Translations under genes and position numbers: made by a program
Part shown: positions 1 to 9,902 of the stretch, piece after piece
How positions within the stretch are numbered: the first letter of the stretch is position 1
Layout of the letters: every line of letters begins with the position of its first letter
Assembly (NCBI RefSeq): GCF_031582905.1
Contig: NZ_CP133990.1
Location: 2,232,001-2,296,000, forward strand
Direction: 5' to 3'
Length of the DNA: 64,000 nucleotides
DNA from: Pengzhenrongella sp031582905
GTDB lineage: Bacteria > Actinomycetota > Actinomycetes > Actinomycetales > Cellulomonadaceae
Notes under the pieces: model-generated
What the model was told of the DNA's origin: nothing
Database searches by the model: none
What the model saw: the letters and a program-made list of their open reading frames with translations, nothing else

Positions 1-257
1 CCTCGCGGAGCCTGGTCGTGGCGAACCGGACCGCGCGGACGTCGTGGGGGTGGGGACAGGCACGCGTGCACTCCTCGCTGTGGTCGGACGGCGTCGCAGC
101 GCCCGGACGGGCGGTCGGCCCGACGTCGCTCCCCTATCGGTCGGTGGTCCGGCGCCGGTAGCGGTCACGGGCCGCGTCACCCGGCAGCCGTCGGGTGAAC
201 CGGCGACCCGCCGCCCTGGCGCGCCGGCCCGCAGCACCGTCGGCGCCACACTGAGCC
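1..257. other. Window edge without a recognisable gene
   Basis: I see no coding region here with recognisable protein character. Open frames through it continue into the next gene in the wrong frame. It probably holds the promoter of the downstream winged-helix gene and the end of a gene outside the window, but no clear promoter hexamers or hairpin stand out. Confidence 0.4.
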
Positions 258-1456
258 ATGGCCCTCACTCCGCAGCAGCTGAACCGGGCGACGCTCGCCC
301 GGCAGGTCCTCCTGCACCGCGAGCCCCTCGGCGTGGTCGACGGCGTCCGGCGCGTGGTCGCCCTGCAGGCGCAGCACCCGGCGTCGCCGTACCTCGCGCT
401 GTGGAACCGGGTGCGCGACCTCGAGCCGTCCGCCGTCGACGCGGCCTTCACCCGCGGGTCGCTGGTCAAGGGGACGCTCCTGCGGGTCACCCTCCACGCC
501 GTGGCGGCCGAGGACCACGCCGTCTTCCACAGCGCCATGCGGCCGATGCTGACGGCGGCGATCGCGGGCGGGCGGACCGCGGCGGGCGGGCTCGGTGCGG
601 ACGAGATCCTCGCGCTCCTGCCGGAGCTGCTGCGGTTCGCGGACCGTCCGCGGACCGCCGCGCAGCTGCAGTCCTGGGTCACCGAGCGCCTCCGTGACCG
701 CCCCGGCACCTACGCCACGGCCGACGCGCCCGGTGAGAAGGAGGTCGAGGCGGTGTGGCGGGCGCTGCGCATCATCACGCCGCTGCAGCACGCGCCGACG
801 GGCGGCCCGTGGTCGTTCGGGCCCCGGCCGTCCTACGTCGCGGCGTCGACGCCTGCGCCGACGGAGCCACCCGGCCACGGACCGGACCACCCGCCGACCC
901 CGGACGAGGGGCTGCGCACGCTCGTCCGGCGCTACCTCGAGGGCTTCGGCCCGGCGACGGTCGCGGACGTCGCGCAGTTCACCCGTCTGCCCCGGTCCCG
1001 GGTGCGCACGGCGCTCGTCGGGCTCGCCGGTGACGTGCGCACGCTGGCCGCGGCGGACGGCTCGGAGCTGTGGGACGTCCCGGACGGCCCGCTGCCCGAC
1101 GCGGACACCCCGGCCCCCCACGCCTCATGGCGATGTGGGACAGCGCGCTCCTCGCCTACGCCGACCGCAGCCGCATCATCCCGGCGGACCTGCGCCGGGC
1201 CGTCATCCGGCAGAACGGGGACGTGCTGCCCACGCTCCTGGTCGACGGCCACGTCGCCGGTGTGTGGCGGGCGGTCCCCGGCGCGATCGAGGCGACCGCC
1301 CTCCACCCCCTGCCCGACGACGCCTGGGCGGGACTCGCGGCCGAGGCGGGCGACCTCGTCGCGTTCCTCGCGGACCGCGACCCGCAGGTGTACCGCCGCC
1401 ACGACCACTGGTGGCGCGCGCTGCCGGCGGGCGAGGTCCGGCTGCTCCCCGGCTGA
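258..1456 (+). CDS. Winged-helix (HTH_42) protein, AlkZ/YcaQ-like; frame broken once
   Basis: The product matches the HTH_42 winged-helix family, which includes the DNA glycosylases AlkZ and YcaQ/AlkX that remove bulky or cross-linked bases. The N-terminal part shows the family stretch ALQAQHPAS (about residues 35-43). Its QAQ at 37-39 fits the catalytic Q-hydrophobic-Q/D motif of that superfamily. The C-terminal part contains LLAYADRSRI, also typical. The frame breaks at the C6 run 1114-1119: one extra C joins PAPP to RLMAMWDSALL and gives an unbroken 399-residue protein. I read this as a sequencing error. Known: AlkZ-type enzymes often protect antibiotic producers. Inferred: a glycosylase role here; many HTH_42 proteins are uncharacterised. 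Confidence 0.75.
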
Positions 1457-1503
1457 CGCCCGGCTGACCCCGCGGGACCACGCGCACCGCCACAGCCGCC
1501 CGC

Positions 1504-2450
1504 TCAGACCCCCGGGACCGGCAGGTCGACGTCCACGTCCGCGTCGCGGTCGCAGTGCAGCCGGCCGTCGACGACGGTCAGCTCGGCGACGAGGACCGAC
1601 GACCGCCGGCTGACGGCGGTGGGGTGCGTCTGCTCGGTCCGGTCCGGGTGCGTGAAGTAGAAGATCCACGCCCGTTCCCCGTCGCTGACCACGTCGCCGT
1701 GCAGCCCGGGGCCGACGTCGTCGGTGCGGGCGAAGCGCTGCCCGATCTCGCCCGCGAGCACCTGCCCCGCCGGTTCCCAGACGTCCAGGTCGTGCGAGCG
1801 GTACGCGGACTGACCGTGCCACGTGTCGACGACGAGCCAGTACCACCCGCCGAGCCGGAAGACGTTGGGGCCCTCGTGACCCCCGGGGTGTCGAGCACGT
1901 GCCCGCGGACCGTCCACGACGTCAGGTCGGGGCTGTCCGCGGCGAACGTGCGGCCACCGCCGTCCTCGCCCTTGAACCACATCCGCCAGCCGCCGTCGGG
2001 CAGCCGGTGCACGCACGCGTCGATGACCCGGTCCGCGCCCAGCGGCACGACCGCCACGTGCGTCCAGTGCACGAGGTCGGGGCTCGTGTAGTGCCGCATC
2101 ACCATGGCGGGGGCCGACCCGCGCGCCGGGATGCCACGGATGTAGCTGACGAACATGTGGAAGGTGCCCGCGTGCTCGACGATCTCCGGCGCCCAGAAGG
2201 TGTTGAGCCCCCACTCGACCTCCAGACCGGTGAGCGTGCCCCGGTAGTCCCAGCGCACGCCGTCGGTCGAGGAGGCGACGCCGAGGCTCCCGCCGAACAG
2301 CCACGCGAGCCCGTCCTCGAACGGGGCGGTCGTGCGCCGGTTCGTGTAGACCATCCACCACGCGCGCTCGTGCGGGTTCCACACCAGCGTGGGGTCGGCG
2401 GCGCCGTCCTCGACGGGGTCGCGGAACAGCGGGGACGGGGCCAGCGCCAT
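1504..2450 (-). CDS. Five-bladed beta-propeller glycosidase (GH43-like); frame broken once
   Basis: A probable glycoside hydrolase of the GH43/GH117-like five-bladed propeller type, 315 residues when the frame is repaired. An early Asp in ADPTLVWNP (about residue 16) and the FWAPEIVEH segment fit propeller blades carrying catalytic carboxylates. No signal peptide is visible, so it probably acts in the cytoplasm on imported oligosaccharides. The ATG at 2450 follows the ribosome site AAGGACGG. The C5 run 1880-1884 has lost one base: adding it restores TPGGHEGPNVFRLGG. The gene lies 82 bp downstream of the GH127 gene on the same strand, presumably in one operon. The exact substrate cannot be read from sequence. 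Confidence 0.75.
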
Positions 2451-2532
2451 CAGCCGTCCTTCCGCCGGCGTCGCGCGACCGGGGTCGCACCCCGTCGTGG
2501 GAGGGGCGCCGACGTCGGGGCGCACCTCGTCG

Positions 2533-4824
2533 TCACGGGGCGCCGCCCAGCAGCCGGACCCGCAGCAGGTCACCGGTCGGCAGCCCGTCCCGGCCGTGGA
2601 CCGACACCACGACGCGTCCCTCCGGGTCGTCGGCTCGCGGCACCGCGTCCAGCGTGTGGTCGGTGTGCACGACGCCGCCCACCGCCCGGGTGCCGACGGG
2701 CGCACCCAGCACGGTCCCGTCGACCCGCACCTCGTGCGCGCGCGGGTCCCCCGGGTCCGCCTCGGCGAAGGTGAGCCGCAGCACCACCCCGGCCGCCGCC
2801 GGGTCGCGCAGCGTGTAGGAGAACCAGCCGAGCGCGCTGCGCGAGTGGACCCCGTGGACGGAGCCCGCCCGGGTGTGCTCGCCCGCGAACGCGTGGTCGG
2901 ACTCGGGCTGCTGCTCGCCCGCGACGACCTCGTCGACGACGACGGTCTCGGGGACGTCCGCACGGTCGAGGGCGGCGAGCTCGGCGCGCCGGGCGGCGAC
3001 GTCCGTGCCGATCGGCCAGTAGAGCGTGTACCGCTCGTCGTGGATCTGCGAGAACGGCTCCAGGCGCACCGTGGTGGGACCGGCGCCGCCGTCGGGCTGG
3101 ACGGTGAGGTCGACCGCGAGCGGCGACCGCGTGACCAGCACGGCGGCGTCCCGGGCGTCGGACGCGGCGACGACGGGCGTGGCGGCGAGCGGACGGGTCG
3201 GCCCCGCGGCGACGTGCCCCATGCGCTCGGGCCCGGCGCGGAGCCCGTCGAGCCGGTCATCCCCGTCGCGGGCGGCCAGCACGACCGGGCCCCAGCGCAG
3301 CGCGACCCAGGCCGACCCGTCGGGCGCGGCGTCGACCGCGAGGCCGGTGGTGAGGCGAACCGTGACGGTGTGGTCCGCGGACCAGGTGCGGCGCACGACG
3401 ACGTACCCGCCCTCCTCCACCGTCTCGGCGGGCTCGCCGTCGACCTCGACGTCGACGGCGTGCGCCCAGCCCGGACGTCGCAGCCGCACGGCGAGGTCGG
3501 TCGGGGCGTCCACCGTCAGGCGCAGCACCGCGGTGTCCGACGTCAGCAGGTCCGCCTCGAGCCAGGCCCGCAGCCCCCCTTCGCCCGGGTCCAGCGCGGC
3601 GGCGAGGTACAGGTTGACCGCGAGGTCGCCGTCCGGGCGGGAGAAGACGAGCTGCCCGTACCGCGCGTGGTTCTCCATGCCTGACCCCACGCAGCACCAC
3701 ATCGACGTCTCGGGCTGGGAGTACACGCGGTAGTGCGCCGGACGCAGCGGCGTGAAGTACACGAACCCGCCGCGGACCGGGTGCTGGGAGGAGAGCACGT
3801 GGTTGAGGGTCGCGCGCTCGTAGAAGTCGAGCAGCGACGGGTCACCGCTCGCCTCGAAGAGCAGCGCCGTCAGCTTGAGCATGTTGTAGGTGTTGCAGGT
3901 CTCGGGGCCCTGACGCTCGGCGACCACCGTGGCGAAGTCGTCGACCGGGTGGAAGTGCTCCCGGGCGCTGTTGCCCCCGATGGCCACCGTCCGGCTCGTG
4001 GTGACCGTCTGCCAGAAGTGCTCGGCCGCCGCGCGGTAGCGGTCGTCCCCGGTGAGGGTCGCGAGGCGCGCGTAGCCGACGACCTTGGCGATCTGGGTGT
4101 TCGCGTGCAGGCCGTCCAGGACGTCACGGCCCGCGACCAGCGGGTCGAGCAGGGCCCGGTGCGCGAACCGCTGCGCCTCGTCGAGGTACTCGGCGCGGCC
4201 GGTGAGGTCGGAGAGGGTCGCGAACGCGTCGGCCATGCCGCCGAACTCCGTGTGCAGCATGTCCTCGAACGCCTCGTCGCTCAGAGTCCGCGTGACCGAC
4301 AGCCACCAGTCCGCCCACGCCATCGCCATCTTCACCGCACGCCCGGAGCCGGCGTACGTGGCGGCGTCCAGCAGGCCGGCGAGCGTCTTGTGCAGGTTGT
4401 ACAGCGGCACCCAGCGTCCGTTGAGGCTGAACGTGTCGGCGTCGACCACCCCGGCCGCGAGCTCGTCGCCGAGCGCGGCCCCCGCCGGCACGCCGCCGAG
4501 ATACCCGGTGCCCAGGGCCGCCTGGCACCGCTCGAGCACGTCCAGGACGTGCTCGAGCCGGTCGCGCAGGCGGTCGTCCCCGGTGGCGGCCCACAGCTGC
4601 GCGCAGGCCGACAGGTAGTGGCCACCGATGTGGCCGCCCATCCCGTCGCCCTCCCAGTTGCCGTAGCCGGGGGCGTCCGGCACGAGACCCGCCTCGACGA
4701 GGTAGGGCGCGAGGAGCCGGTCGGGGTCGAGCGCGAGCACGTAGCGGACGTCGGCGTCCTGGGCGTCGCGGAACGGGCCGGCCAGGAGCCGGACCGCGGC
4801 CGGCGGGACCGTGACGGTGCCCAT
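2533..4824 (-). CDS. GH127 (DUF1680) beta-L-arabinofuranosidase-family enzyme
   Basis: A 763-residue intact GH127 protein. The family includes beta-L-arabinofuranosidase HypBA1, whose mechanism uses a zinc-bound cysteine nucleophile. The expected metal and catalytic residues are visible: GPETCNTYN near residues 305-313 (Glu and Cys) and MWCCVGSG near 376-383 (paired Cys). The N-terminal (alpha/alpha)6 barrel contains GNWEGDGMGGHIGGHYLSA, and C-terminal beta domains follow. No signal peptide is visible. The ATG at 4824 is the first start before the conserved VRLLAGPFRDAQ region. It is divergent from the GH27 gene across about 150 bp and precedes the GH43-like gene. A role in removing beta-L-arabinose from plant glycans is an inference from the family. 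Confidence 0.88.
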   Translation of the reverse strand: MGTVTVPPAAVRLLAGPFRDAQDADVRYVLALDPDRLLAPYLVEAGLVPDAPGYGNWEGDGMGGHIGGHYLSACAQLWAATGDDRLRDRLEHVLDVLERCQAALGTGYLGGVPAGAALGDELAAGVVDADTFSLNGRWVPLYNLHKTLAGLLDAATYAGSGRAVKMAMAWADWWLSVTRTLSDEAFEDMLHTEFGGMADAFATLSDLTGRAEYLDEAQRFAHRALLDPLVAGRDVLDGLHANTQIAKVVGYARLATLTGDDRYRAAAEHFWQTVTTSRTVAIGGNSAREHFHPVDDFATVVAERQGPETCNTYNMLKLTALLFEASGDPSLLDFYERATLNHVLSSQHPVRGGFVYFTPLRPAHYRVYSQPETSMWCCVGSGMENHARYGQLVFSRPDGDLAVNLYLAAALDPGEGGLRAWLEADLLTSDTAVLRLTVDAPTDLAVRLRRPGWAHAVDVEVDGEPAETVEEGGYVVVRRTWSADHTVTVRLTTGLAVDAAPDGSAWVALRWGPVVLAARDGDDRLDGLRAGPERMGHVAAGPTRPLAATPVVAASDARDAAVLVTRSPLAVDLTVQPDGGAGPTTVRLEPFSQIHDERYTLYWPIGTDVAARRAELAALDRADVPETVVVDEVVAGEQQPESDHAFAGEHTRAGSVHGVHSRSALGWFSYTLRDPAAAGVVLRLTFAEADPGDPRAHEVRVDGTVLGAPVGTRAVGGVVHTDHTLDAVPRADDPEGRVVVSVHGRDGLPTGDLLRVRLLGGAP

Positions 4825-4973
4825 CAGCGCCCGGCCGGGGCGGAGGGGCGACGCGCAGGAGCTGGACGTCGCCGTCCGTCGCGGGGGTCGACGTCTCGCG
4901 CGCTGGGAGTCACCGGCACAGCGTAGGTGGCCGCCGGTGGCGCTAGCCTTCCGCCGGACACGAGGAGGCTCCG

Positions 4974-6298
4974 ATGGTCGACGGCGACCGGACCACGCAC
5001 GAGAGACCGGTGCCCGCCACGCACGGCCACACCCCGCCCCGGCGCGCGACACCACCCATGGGGTGGAACAGCTGGGACTGCTACGGCACGACGGTGACCG
5101 AGGCGGAGGTGCTGGCCAACGCCGAGTTCATGGCCGAGCACCTGCTGCCGCACGGGTGGGACACCGTCGTCGTCGACATCGCCTGGTCGGACCCGACGGC
5201 GCGCGCGCACGGGTACAACGCCGACGCCCCGCTCGTCGTCGACGACCACGGCCGGCTGCAGCCGGCGCCGAACCGATTTCCGTCCGCGGCGGGCGGCGCC
5301 GGCTTCGGCCCGCTCGCCGACCGGGTGCACGCCCTCGGGCTGCGCTTCGGGGTGCACGTGATGCGGGGCATCCCCCGGGTGGCCACCGCGCGCGACCTGC
5401 CGATCCTGGGCACGTCCGCGACCGCCCGGCAGGTCGCCGACCCGACGAACCGCTGCCCGTGGAACCCGGACAACGACGGCCTGGACCACACCCACCCGGC
5501 CGCGCAGGCGTACTACGACTCGACCGTCGCCCAGCTGGCCTCCTGGGGCGTCGACTTCATCAAGGCCGACGACATGCTGTTCCCCTACCAGGCCGCCGAC
5601 ATCGAGGCCTACAGCCGCGCCATCCTGCGCTCGGGGCGGCCCATCGAGCTCAGCCTGTCCCCCGGCCGCGACGTGGCGACCACGCACGCGGCGCACCTGA
5701 GCACGCACGCGACGATGTGGCGCGTGTGCGACGACCTGTGGGACCGGTGGGACGACGTCGTGGCGAACTTCCCCGACTGGCCCGGTGGTCGCCGTTCGCG
5801 TCCCCGGGCAGCTGGCCCGACGGGGACATGCTGCCGCTGGGACGCATCGGCATCCGTGCCGAGCGGGGCGAGGACCGGCACAGCCGGCTCACCCCCGACG
5901 AGCAGCGCACCCTGATGACCCTGTGGGTCATGGCGCGCTCGCCGCTGATGATGGGCGGAGACCTGCCGACGTCGTCGCCCCGGACGATCGCGCTGCTCAC
6001 GAACGACGCGGTGCTCGAGGTGCTCACCCACTCGACGGGCAACCGGGAGGTGATGCGCGAGGGCGACCTCGTGCTCTGGGTGGCGCGGTCGACCACGACC
6101 TCGAGCCGGTACGCCGCCGTGTTCCACCTGGGGGACGAGGCGACGGTGTCCGACGTGCAGCTCGCCAACCTGGGCGCCGCGCCCGGGGACCGGGTCACCG
6201 ACCTGTGGACCGGCGAGGTGGTGGCGACCGACGGCGCCTGGCTGCGCCTGGCGGTCCCCGCGCACGGGACCCGGATGCTGCGGCTCGACCCGGCCTGA
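4974..6298 (+). CDS. GH27 alpha-galactosidase / beta-L-arabinopyranosidase family; frame broken once
   Basis: A GH27 TIM-barrel glycosidase. MGWNSWDCYG near residue 30 is the family signature, and FIKADDM near residue 198 carries the expected nucleophile Asp. The acid/base Asp is probably in the MWRVCDDLWD segment. The frame changes in the C4 run 5771-5774: one added C gives NFPRLARWSPFASPGSWPD and a 441-residue protein. The ATG at 4974 has a GAGGAGG ribosome site and a TAGCCT hexamer at 4944-4949. There is no signal peptide. GH27 covers alpha-galactosidases, alpha-N-acetylgalactosaminidases and beta-L-arabinopyranosidases. The neighbouring GH127 makes the last of these attractive but unproven. 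Confidence 0.85.
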
Positions 6299-6344
6299 GC
6301 CGGGTCCGGCGCGGCGCTGGGGTGCGACGCTGGTGCGCGACGTG

Positions 6345-6370
6345 CCGGCCCGACGGTCCGGCCCGACGGT
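6345..6370. repeat. Perfect 13-bp tandem duplication
   Basis: CCGGCCCGACGGT occurs twice without a gap, at 6345-6357 and 6358-6370. The second copy touches the stop codon of the minus-strand amidotransferase gene. It lies between two convergent genes and may be a replication-slippage product. Confidence 0.8.
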
Positions 6371-7099
6371 CAGCGCGCGTACCGGCGGACGAACGCCCGC
6401 AGCAGCAGCGGAGGGTGGACCACGTCGGACGTCCGGAGGGCCGCGACCACCCGGTCGAGGTCGCCGGCCGGGAAGTACCCCGCGCCGGAGTAGATCCGCA
6501 CCCGCTCGACGATCCCGGGCACGTCGAGCTCGGGGTGGAACTGCGTCGCGTACAGGTTCTCCTGCACCCGGAACGCCTGCACCGGGCACCCCGGCGACGA
6601 CGCCAGGACGACGGCGTCCGGCGGCGGCTCGCGCAGTGCCTCCTTGTGCCCGACGAACGCGTCGAACACCGGTGGCACCGCGCCGAAGACCGCGTCGGCC
6701 CGCCCCGCATCGGTCACGGTCACCGGGACGGCGCCGACCGGCTCGCCGTACGTCCGGTCGACGACGCCGCCCCGGTGCACCCCGAGCGTCCCGACGCCGT
6801 AGCAGGCACCGAGGAACGGCATGTCCCGCGCGACGACGTCGTCGAGCAGGCCGGCCAGCTCGCGCTCGACGCGCCGCTGCACATCGGACTTCTCGTCCTC
6901 GGGGTCGCTCGTGCAGAACGGGCTCCCCGACGACGATGCCCGACCACTCGTCCAGGTCCAGGGCGGGCATCGGCGCCCGCTCGAGGTGCACCTGGTGCAG
7001 CTCGGCGGTTGTCAGCCCGCCGAACCGACGGAACGCCTCGTACTCACCCGCGGCGGCCGCCGGGTCCGCGCGCGTGGACAGCAGGAGGAACGGCTTCAC
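6370..7099 (-). CDS. Class I glutamine amidotransferase (GMP synthase-like); frame broken once
   Basis: A stand-alone class I glutamine amidotransferase domain of about 243 residues. The nucleophile Cys lies in FLGACYGVGTLG, and the catalytic His in ATQFHPELDV. The protein resembles the GuaA-type amidotransferase domain but has no synthetase partner here, so its substrate is unknown. Codons change frame at the C4 run 6925-6928: two added bases restore IVVGGSPFCTSDPEDEKSD, and removing one base would also restore the frame. The GTG at 7099 is supported by a leaderless-type TACGCT hexamer (plus-strand 7108-7113) placed 8 nt upstream. Confidence 0.8.
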
Positions 7100-7165
7100 G
7101 ACGGTCGAGCGTATCCCCGCCGCCCGCTCGCACAGGCGGAGCGGTCAGCCGCCGGTCGGCCGCGG

Positions 7166-7744
7166 TCAGCCGCGGTCGGAGGCGAGCGCGCCCGTGCGCC
7201 GGCCGAGGCGGGCGAGCAGCCGGGTGGCGCGGTCGGCGTCGGCGGGCGCCTCGACGCCGGGGCGGCAGATGCCGTCCACGTACAGCGCGTCCCCGAACCC
7301 CGCGATGCCGTCCTCGACCCGGTCCAGCTCGTCGGCCGTGAACGTCGTCCCGGTGCCCGCGCCGACCGCCGTCGCCACGTCCCAGCGGTGCACCACCATG
7401 TCCCACACGTAGAACCGCACGAGGGTGTCGCCGACCGTCGTGGGGCCGAAGAAGCCGTCGAAGGCGACGGCCGGCACGGCGTCGTCGGTCAGCGCGACCT
7501 CGACCTGCGCGACGTGCGCACGCCAGGCCGCCGCGGGGTCCGTGGTGGCGTCCGGTGCGTCACCGAGCGCGACGCCGCGCTCGGTGAGGAACGAGCGCTG
7601 CGTCGCCACGAGGTGCCCGACGACGTCGCGTGCCGTCCAGTCCTCGCAGGGTGACGGGTGCGACCACGCCTCGGCGGGGACGGCGTCGACGACGGCGGTC
7701 AGCGGACGGGCGGCGGACCGGTACTGCTCCAGGGTCGTGTTCAT
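7166..7744 (-). CDS. TIGR03086-type mycothiol-dependent-like (DinB/MDMPI) protein
   Basis: A 192-residue protein of the TIGR03086 / maleylpyruvate isomerase N-terminal-like group in the DinB superfamily. It has the pattern WSHPSPCEDWTARDVVGHLV near residues 26-45 and the later motif WDMVVHRWDVA. Such proteins carry a metal-binding His triad, and several use mycothiol. The actual reaction is unknown. The ATG at 7744 has a TAGCGT hexamer 7 nt upstream (plus-strand 7752-7757) and no ribosome site, fitting a leaderless transcript. The divergent AraC-type gene begins close by, so the two may be functionally linked. Confidence 0.8.
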   Translation of the reverse strand: MNTTLEQYRSAARPLTAVVDAVPAEAWSHPSPCEDWTARDVVGHLVATQRSFLTERGVALGDAPDATTDPAAAWRAHVAQVEVALTDDAVPAVAFDGFFGPTTVGDTLVRFYVWDMVVHRWDVATAVGAGTGTTFTADELDRVEDGIAGFGDALYVDGICRPGVEAPADADRATRLLARLGRRTGALASDRG

Positions 7745-7779
7745 GCCCCGGACGCTAGGGCGGTGCCCCACGATGGCTC

Positions 7780-8724
7780 TTGATGAAACCCGACACCGTC
7801 GCCGGACCGCGCACGCGCCCGGCCGCGACCGCTCCCGCACGGCCGTCCGCTCGGTCGTCCGCACCGCCGTCCGCACCGCCGTCCGCCCGTGACGCGGTCG
7901 ACCGTGCGCACCTCAAGGACCCTCAGGACGCGTCGCACACGATGCACCGGTACGGCCCCTCGACGGACCTGCTCGACCTCGTCGGCCGCTACTGGGTGCC
8001 GGTCTGGTCGGTGCCGCCGGGGCAGGCGGCGCCGCAGCGGGTGCTCCAGTACCCGGTCTGCCTGCTCGTGGTGAGCGGCGAGTACGCCCGGTTCTACGGC
8101 GTGGTGTCCGGGGTGTCCACGACCGTGCTGACCGGTGACGGCTGGGCGGTGGGGGTCATGCTCCGGCCGGCCGCGGGCTACCTCGTGGCCCGCCGACCGG
8201 TGGCCGCGTTCACCGACACCCACGTGGACCTGGGCGCCGTCCTGGGGCCCGAACGAGCCGCCCCGCTGGTCGACGGCGTGCGCGCCTCGATGCGCGACGA
8301 TCCGGCGGACCCGGCCGCGCACGCCCGCGCGATCGGCCTGCTGGAGGCGACCCTGCGCCGCCTCGGGCCGGTGGACGACGAGGGCCACCTCGTCAACCGC
8401 GTCGTGGACCTCGTGGAGTCGCGGCACGACATCACCCGGGTCGGGCAGATCTGCGCCGCGACCCACCTCACCGAGCGGTCGCTGCAGCGGCTCGTGCACC
8501 GCCGCCTGGGCCTGACCCCGAAGTGGCTCATCCAGCGGCGCCGGCTCCAGGAGGCGGCCGAGCGCCTGCGCGCCGGCACGGCGTCGCTGGGCGACGTCGC
8601 CGCCGAGCTCGGGTACGCCGACCAGCCGCACTTCCACCGGGACTTCGCCCGGGTCACGGCCATGACGCCGGGTGAGTTCGTGCGTACCGCCGGCCACGGG
8701 ACGCCCGGGGCGGCGGCTCGATGA
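7780..8724 (+). CDS. AraC-family transcriptional regulator
   Basis: A transcription factor with an N-terminal sensor domain (MHRYGPSTDLLDLVGRYWVP onward, similar to the DUF6597 type) and a C-terminal AraC double helix-turn-helix. That region runs from HDITRVGQICAATHLTERSL through AAELGYADQPHFHRDFARV, the canonical second-helix signature. The start is uncertain. The ATG at 7780 gives 314 residues with a low-complexity Ala/Pro/Ser lead, while the ATG at 7942 begins just at the conserved domain. The gene is divergent from the DinB-like gene and ends 7 bp from convergent zapE. The ligand is unknown. Confidence 0.85.
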   Translation: MMKPDTVAGPRTRPAATAPARPSARSSAPPSAPPSARDAVDRAHLKDPQDASHTMHRYGPSTDLLDLVGRYWVPVWSVPPGQAAPQRVLQYPVCLLVVSGEYARFYGVVSGVSTTVLTGDGWAVGVMLRPAAGYLVARRPVAAFTDTHVDLGAVLGPERAAPLVDGVRASMRDDPADPAAHARAIGLLEATLRRLGPVDDEGHLVNRVVDLVESRHDITRVGQICAATHLTERSLQRLVHRRLGLTPKWLIQRRRLQEAAERLRAGTASLGDVAAELGYADQPHFHRDFARVTAMTPGEFVRTAGHGTPGAAAR

Positions 8725-8731
8725 CGGCGGG

Positions 8732-9760
8732 TCAGGCCGCCAGGGCGCGGCCCTGCTCGGCGAGCGCCCCGAGCCGGGACAGCGCGCGGTAGTACTTCTT
8801 GCGGTACCCGCCGGCGAGCATCTCGGGCGGGAACAGCCCCTGCACCCCGCTGCCGCCGAGCAGCACCGGGACGTCCCGGTCGTAGAGGCGGTCGACCAGC
8901 ACGACGAGGCGCAGCGCCGTGCTCTGGTGCCCGACGGGGTGCACCCCGGTCAGGCCGACGACCTCGACGTCGTCGAGGAGGGCGCCGTAGCGGCTGGGGT
9001 GGATGCGCGCCAGGTGGTCGAGCAGCTCGCCGAAGCCGTCCACGGTGGCGCGGTCGCGACCGGCCACGACGCCGCGGACGACGTCGTCGGGCAGGCCCCC
9101 CAGGTCGGTGACGGGCACGCGGTGGCGGTAGTCCTCGCCGTCGACCCGCAGCACCTCGAAGCGGTCGGCGAGCGCCTGGATCTCCCGCAGGAAGTCCTCG
9201 GCCGCGAAGCGCCCCTCACCGAGGGAGCCCGGCAGCGTGTTCGACGTCGCCGCGAGGGACACGTCACGGTCGGCGAGCTCGCGCAGGAGACGGGACATGA
9301 GCACGGTGTCGCCCGGGTCGTCGAGCTCGAACTCGTCGATCGCGACGAGCCGCTTGGCGCCGAGCGCCTCGACGGTCGGACCGAACCCGAGCGCGCCGAC
9401 GAGGTTCGTGTACTCCACGAAGGTCCCGTACGCGCTGTCGGCGGGTCCGACGGCGTGCACCAGCGAGGTGAGCAGGTGGGTCTTGCCGACGCCGAAGCCG
9501 CCGTCGAGGTAGACGGCGGCCGGCTCGGCGCGCCGGCGCAGCCCGAACCACCCACCACCGGACCCAGCTCGCGCCACCTCGGCGGAGACCGCGCGCAGCC
9601 GGTCGACGGCGCGCGCCTGGCTGGGGTGCGCCGGGTCCGGGCGGTAGGTGTCGAACGACTCGTCGGCGAAGTGCCGCGGAGGGACCAGCTCCCCGAGCAG
9701 CCGGTCGGTGGGCACCCGCGGGCTGCGGTCGGTCAGGCGGGGCACGGTCGTCGCGGTCAC
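8732..9760 (-). CDS. zapE: ZapE/AFG1-like ATPase
   Basis: A 342-residue AFG1/ZapE-family P-loop ATPase. The Walker A motif is GGFGVGKTHL near residue 85, and Walker B with its following acidic residue is RLVAIDEFEL. Proteobacterial ZapE acts at the division ring and mitochondrial AFG1 in protein quality control. In actinobacteria the role is less clear. The GTG at 9760 is preceded 8 nt upstream by TAGGCT (plus-strand 9769-9774) with no Shine-Dalgarno sequence. The gene is intact and divergent from the RibD-like gene. Confidence 0.9.
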   Translation of the reverse strand: MTATTVPRLTDRSPRVPTDRLLGELVPPRHFADESFDTYRPDPAHPSQARAVDRLRAVSAEVARAGSGGGWFGLRRRAEPAAVYLDGGFGVGKTHLLTSLVHAVGPADSAYGTFVEYTNLVGALGFGPTVEALGAKRLVAIDEFELDDPGDTVLMSRLLRELADRDVSLAATSNTLPGSLGEGRFAAEDFLREIQALADRFEVLRVDGEDYRHRVPVTDLGGLPDDVVRGVVAGRDRATVDGFGELLDHLARIHPSRYGALLDDVEVVGLTGVHPVGHQSTALRLVVLVDRLYDRDVPVLLGGSGVQGLFPPEMLAGGYRKKYYRALSRLGALAEQGRALAA

Positions 9761-9834
9761 GATCGACCAGCCTAGGCAGGCCGTCCGGACGGCGCCGCAC
9801 GGGGCAGCGCGCCGTGCGCAGGGTCACCCTCCGC

Positions 9835-9873
9835 CGTCCGGCAGCACCGCCACCGGCGTCCGGCAGCACCGCC
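9835..9873. repeat. Two 17-bp direct repeats in a divergent promoter region
   Basis: CGTCCGGCAGCACCGCC occurs at 9835-9851 and again at 9857-9873, a 22-bp period or about two helical turns. It sits between zapE and the RibD-like gene, just upstream of the latter's TAGCCT hexamer. It could be a regulator site or simple duplication. Confidence 0.6.
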
Positions 9874-9902
9874 CCCGGCGTCCCCCGCTAGCCTGCCGCG
9901 TC

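Noticed and set aside
5609..7099. A 496-codon minus-strand frame across the GH27 and amidotransferase genes
   Set aside because: Only its first 55 codons are protein-like. The rest is Arg/Gly-rich antisense to GH27, produced by the frame loss at 6925-6928.
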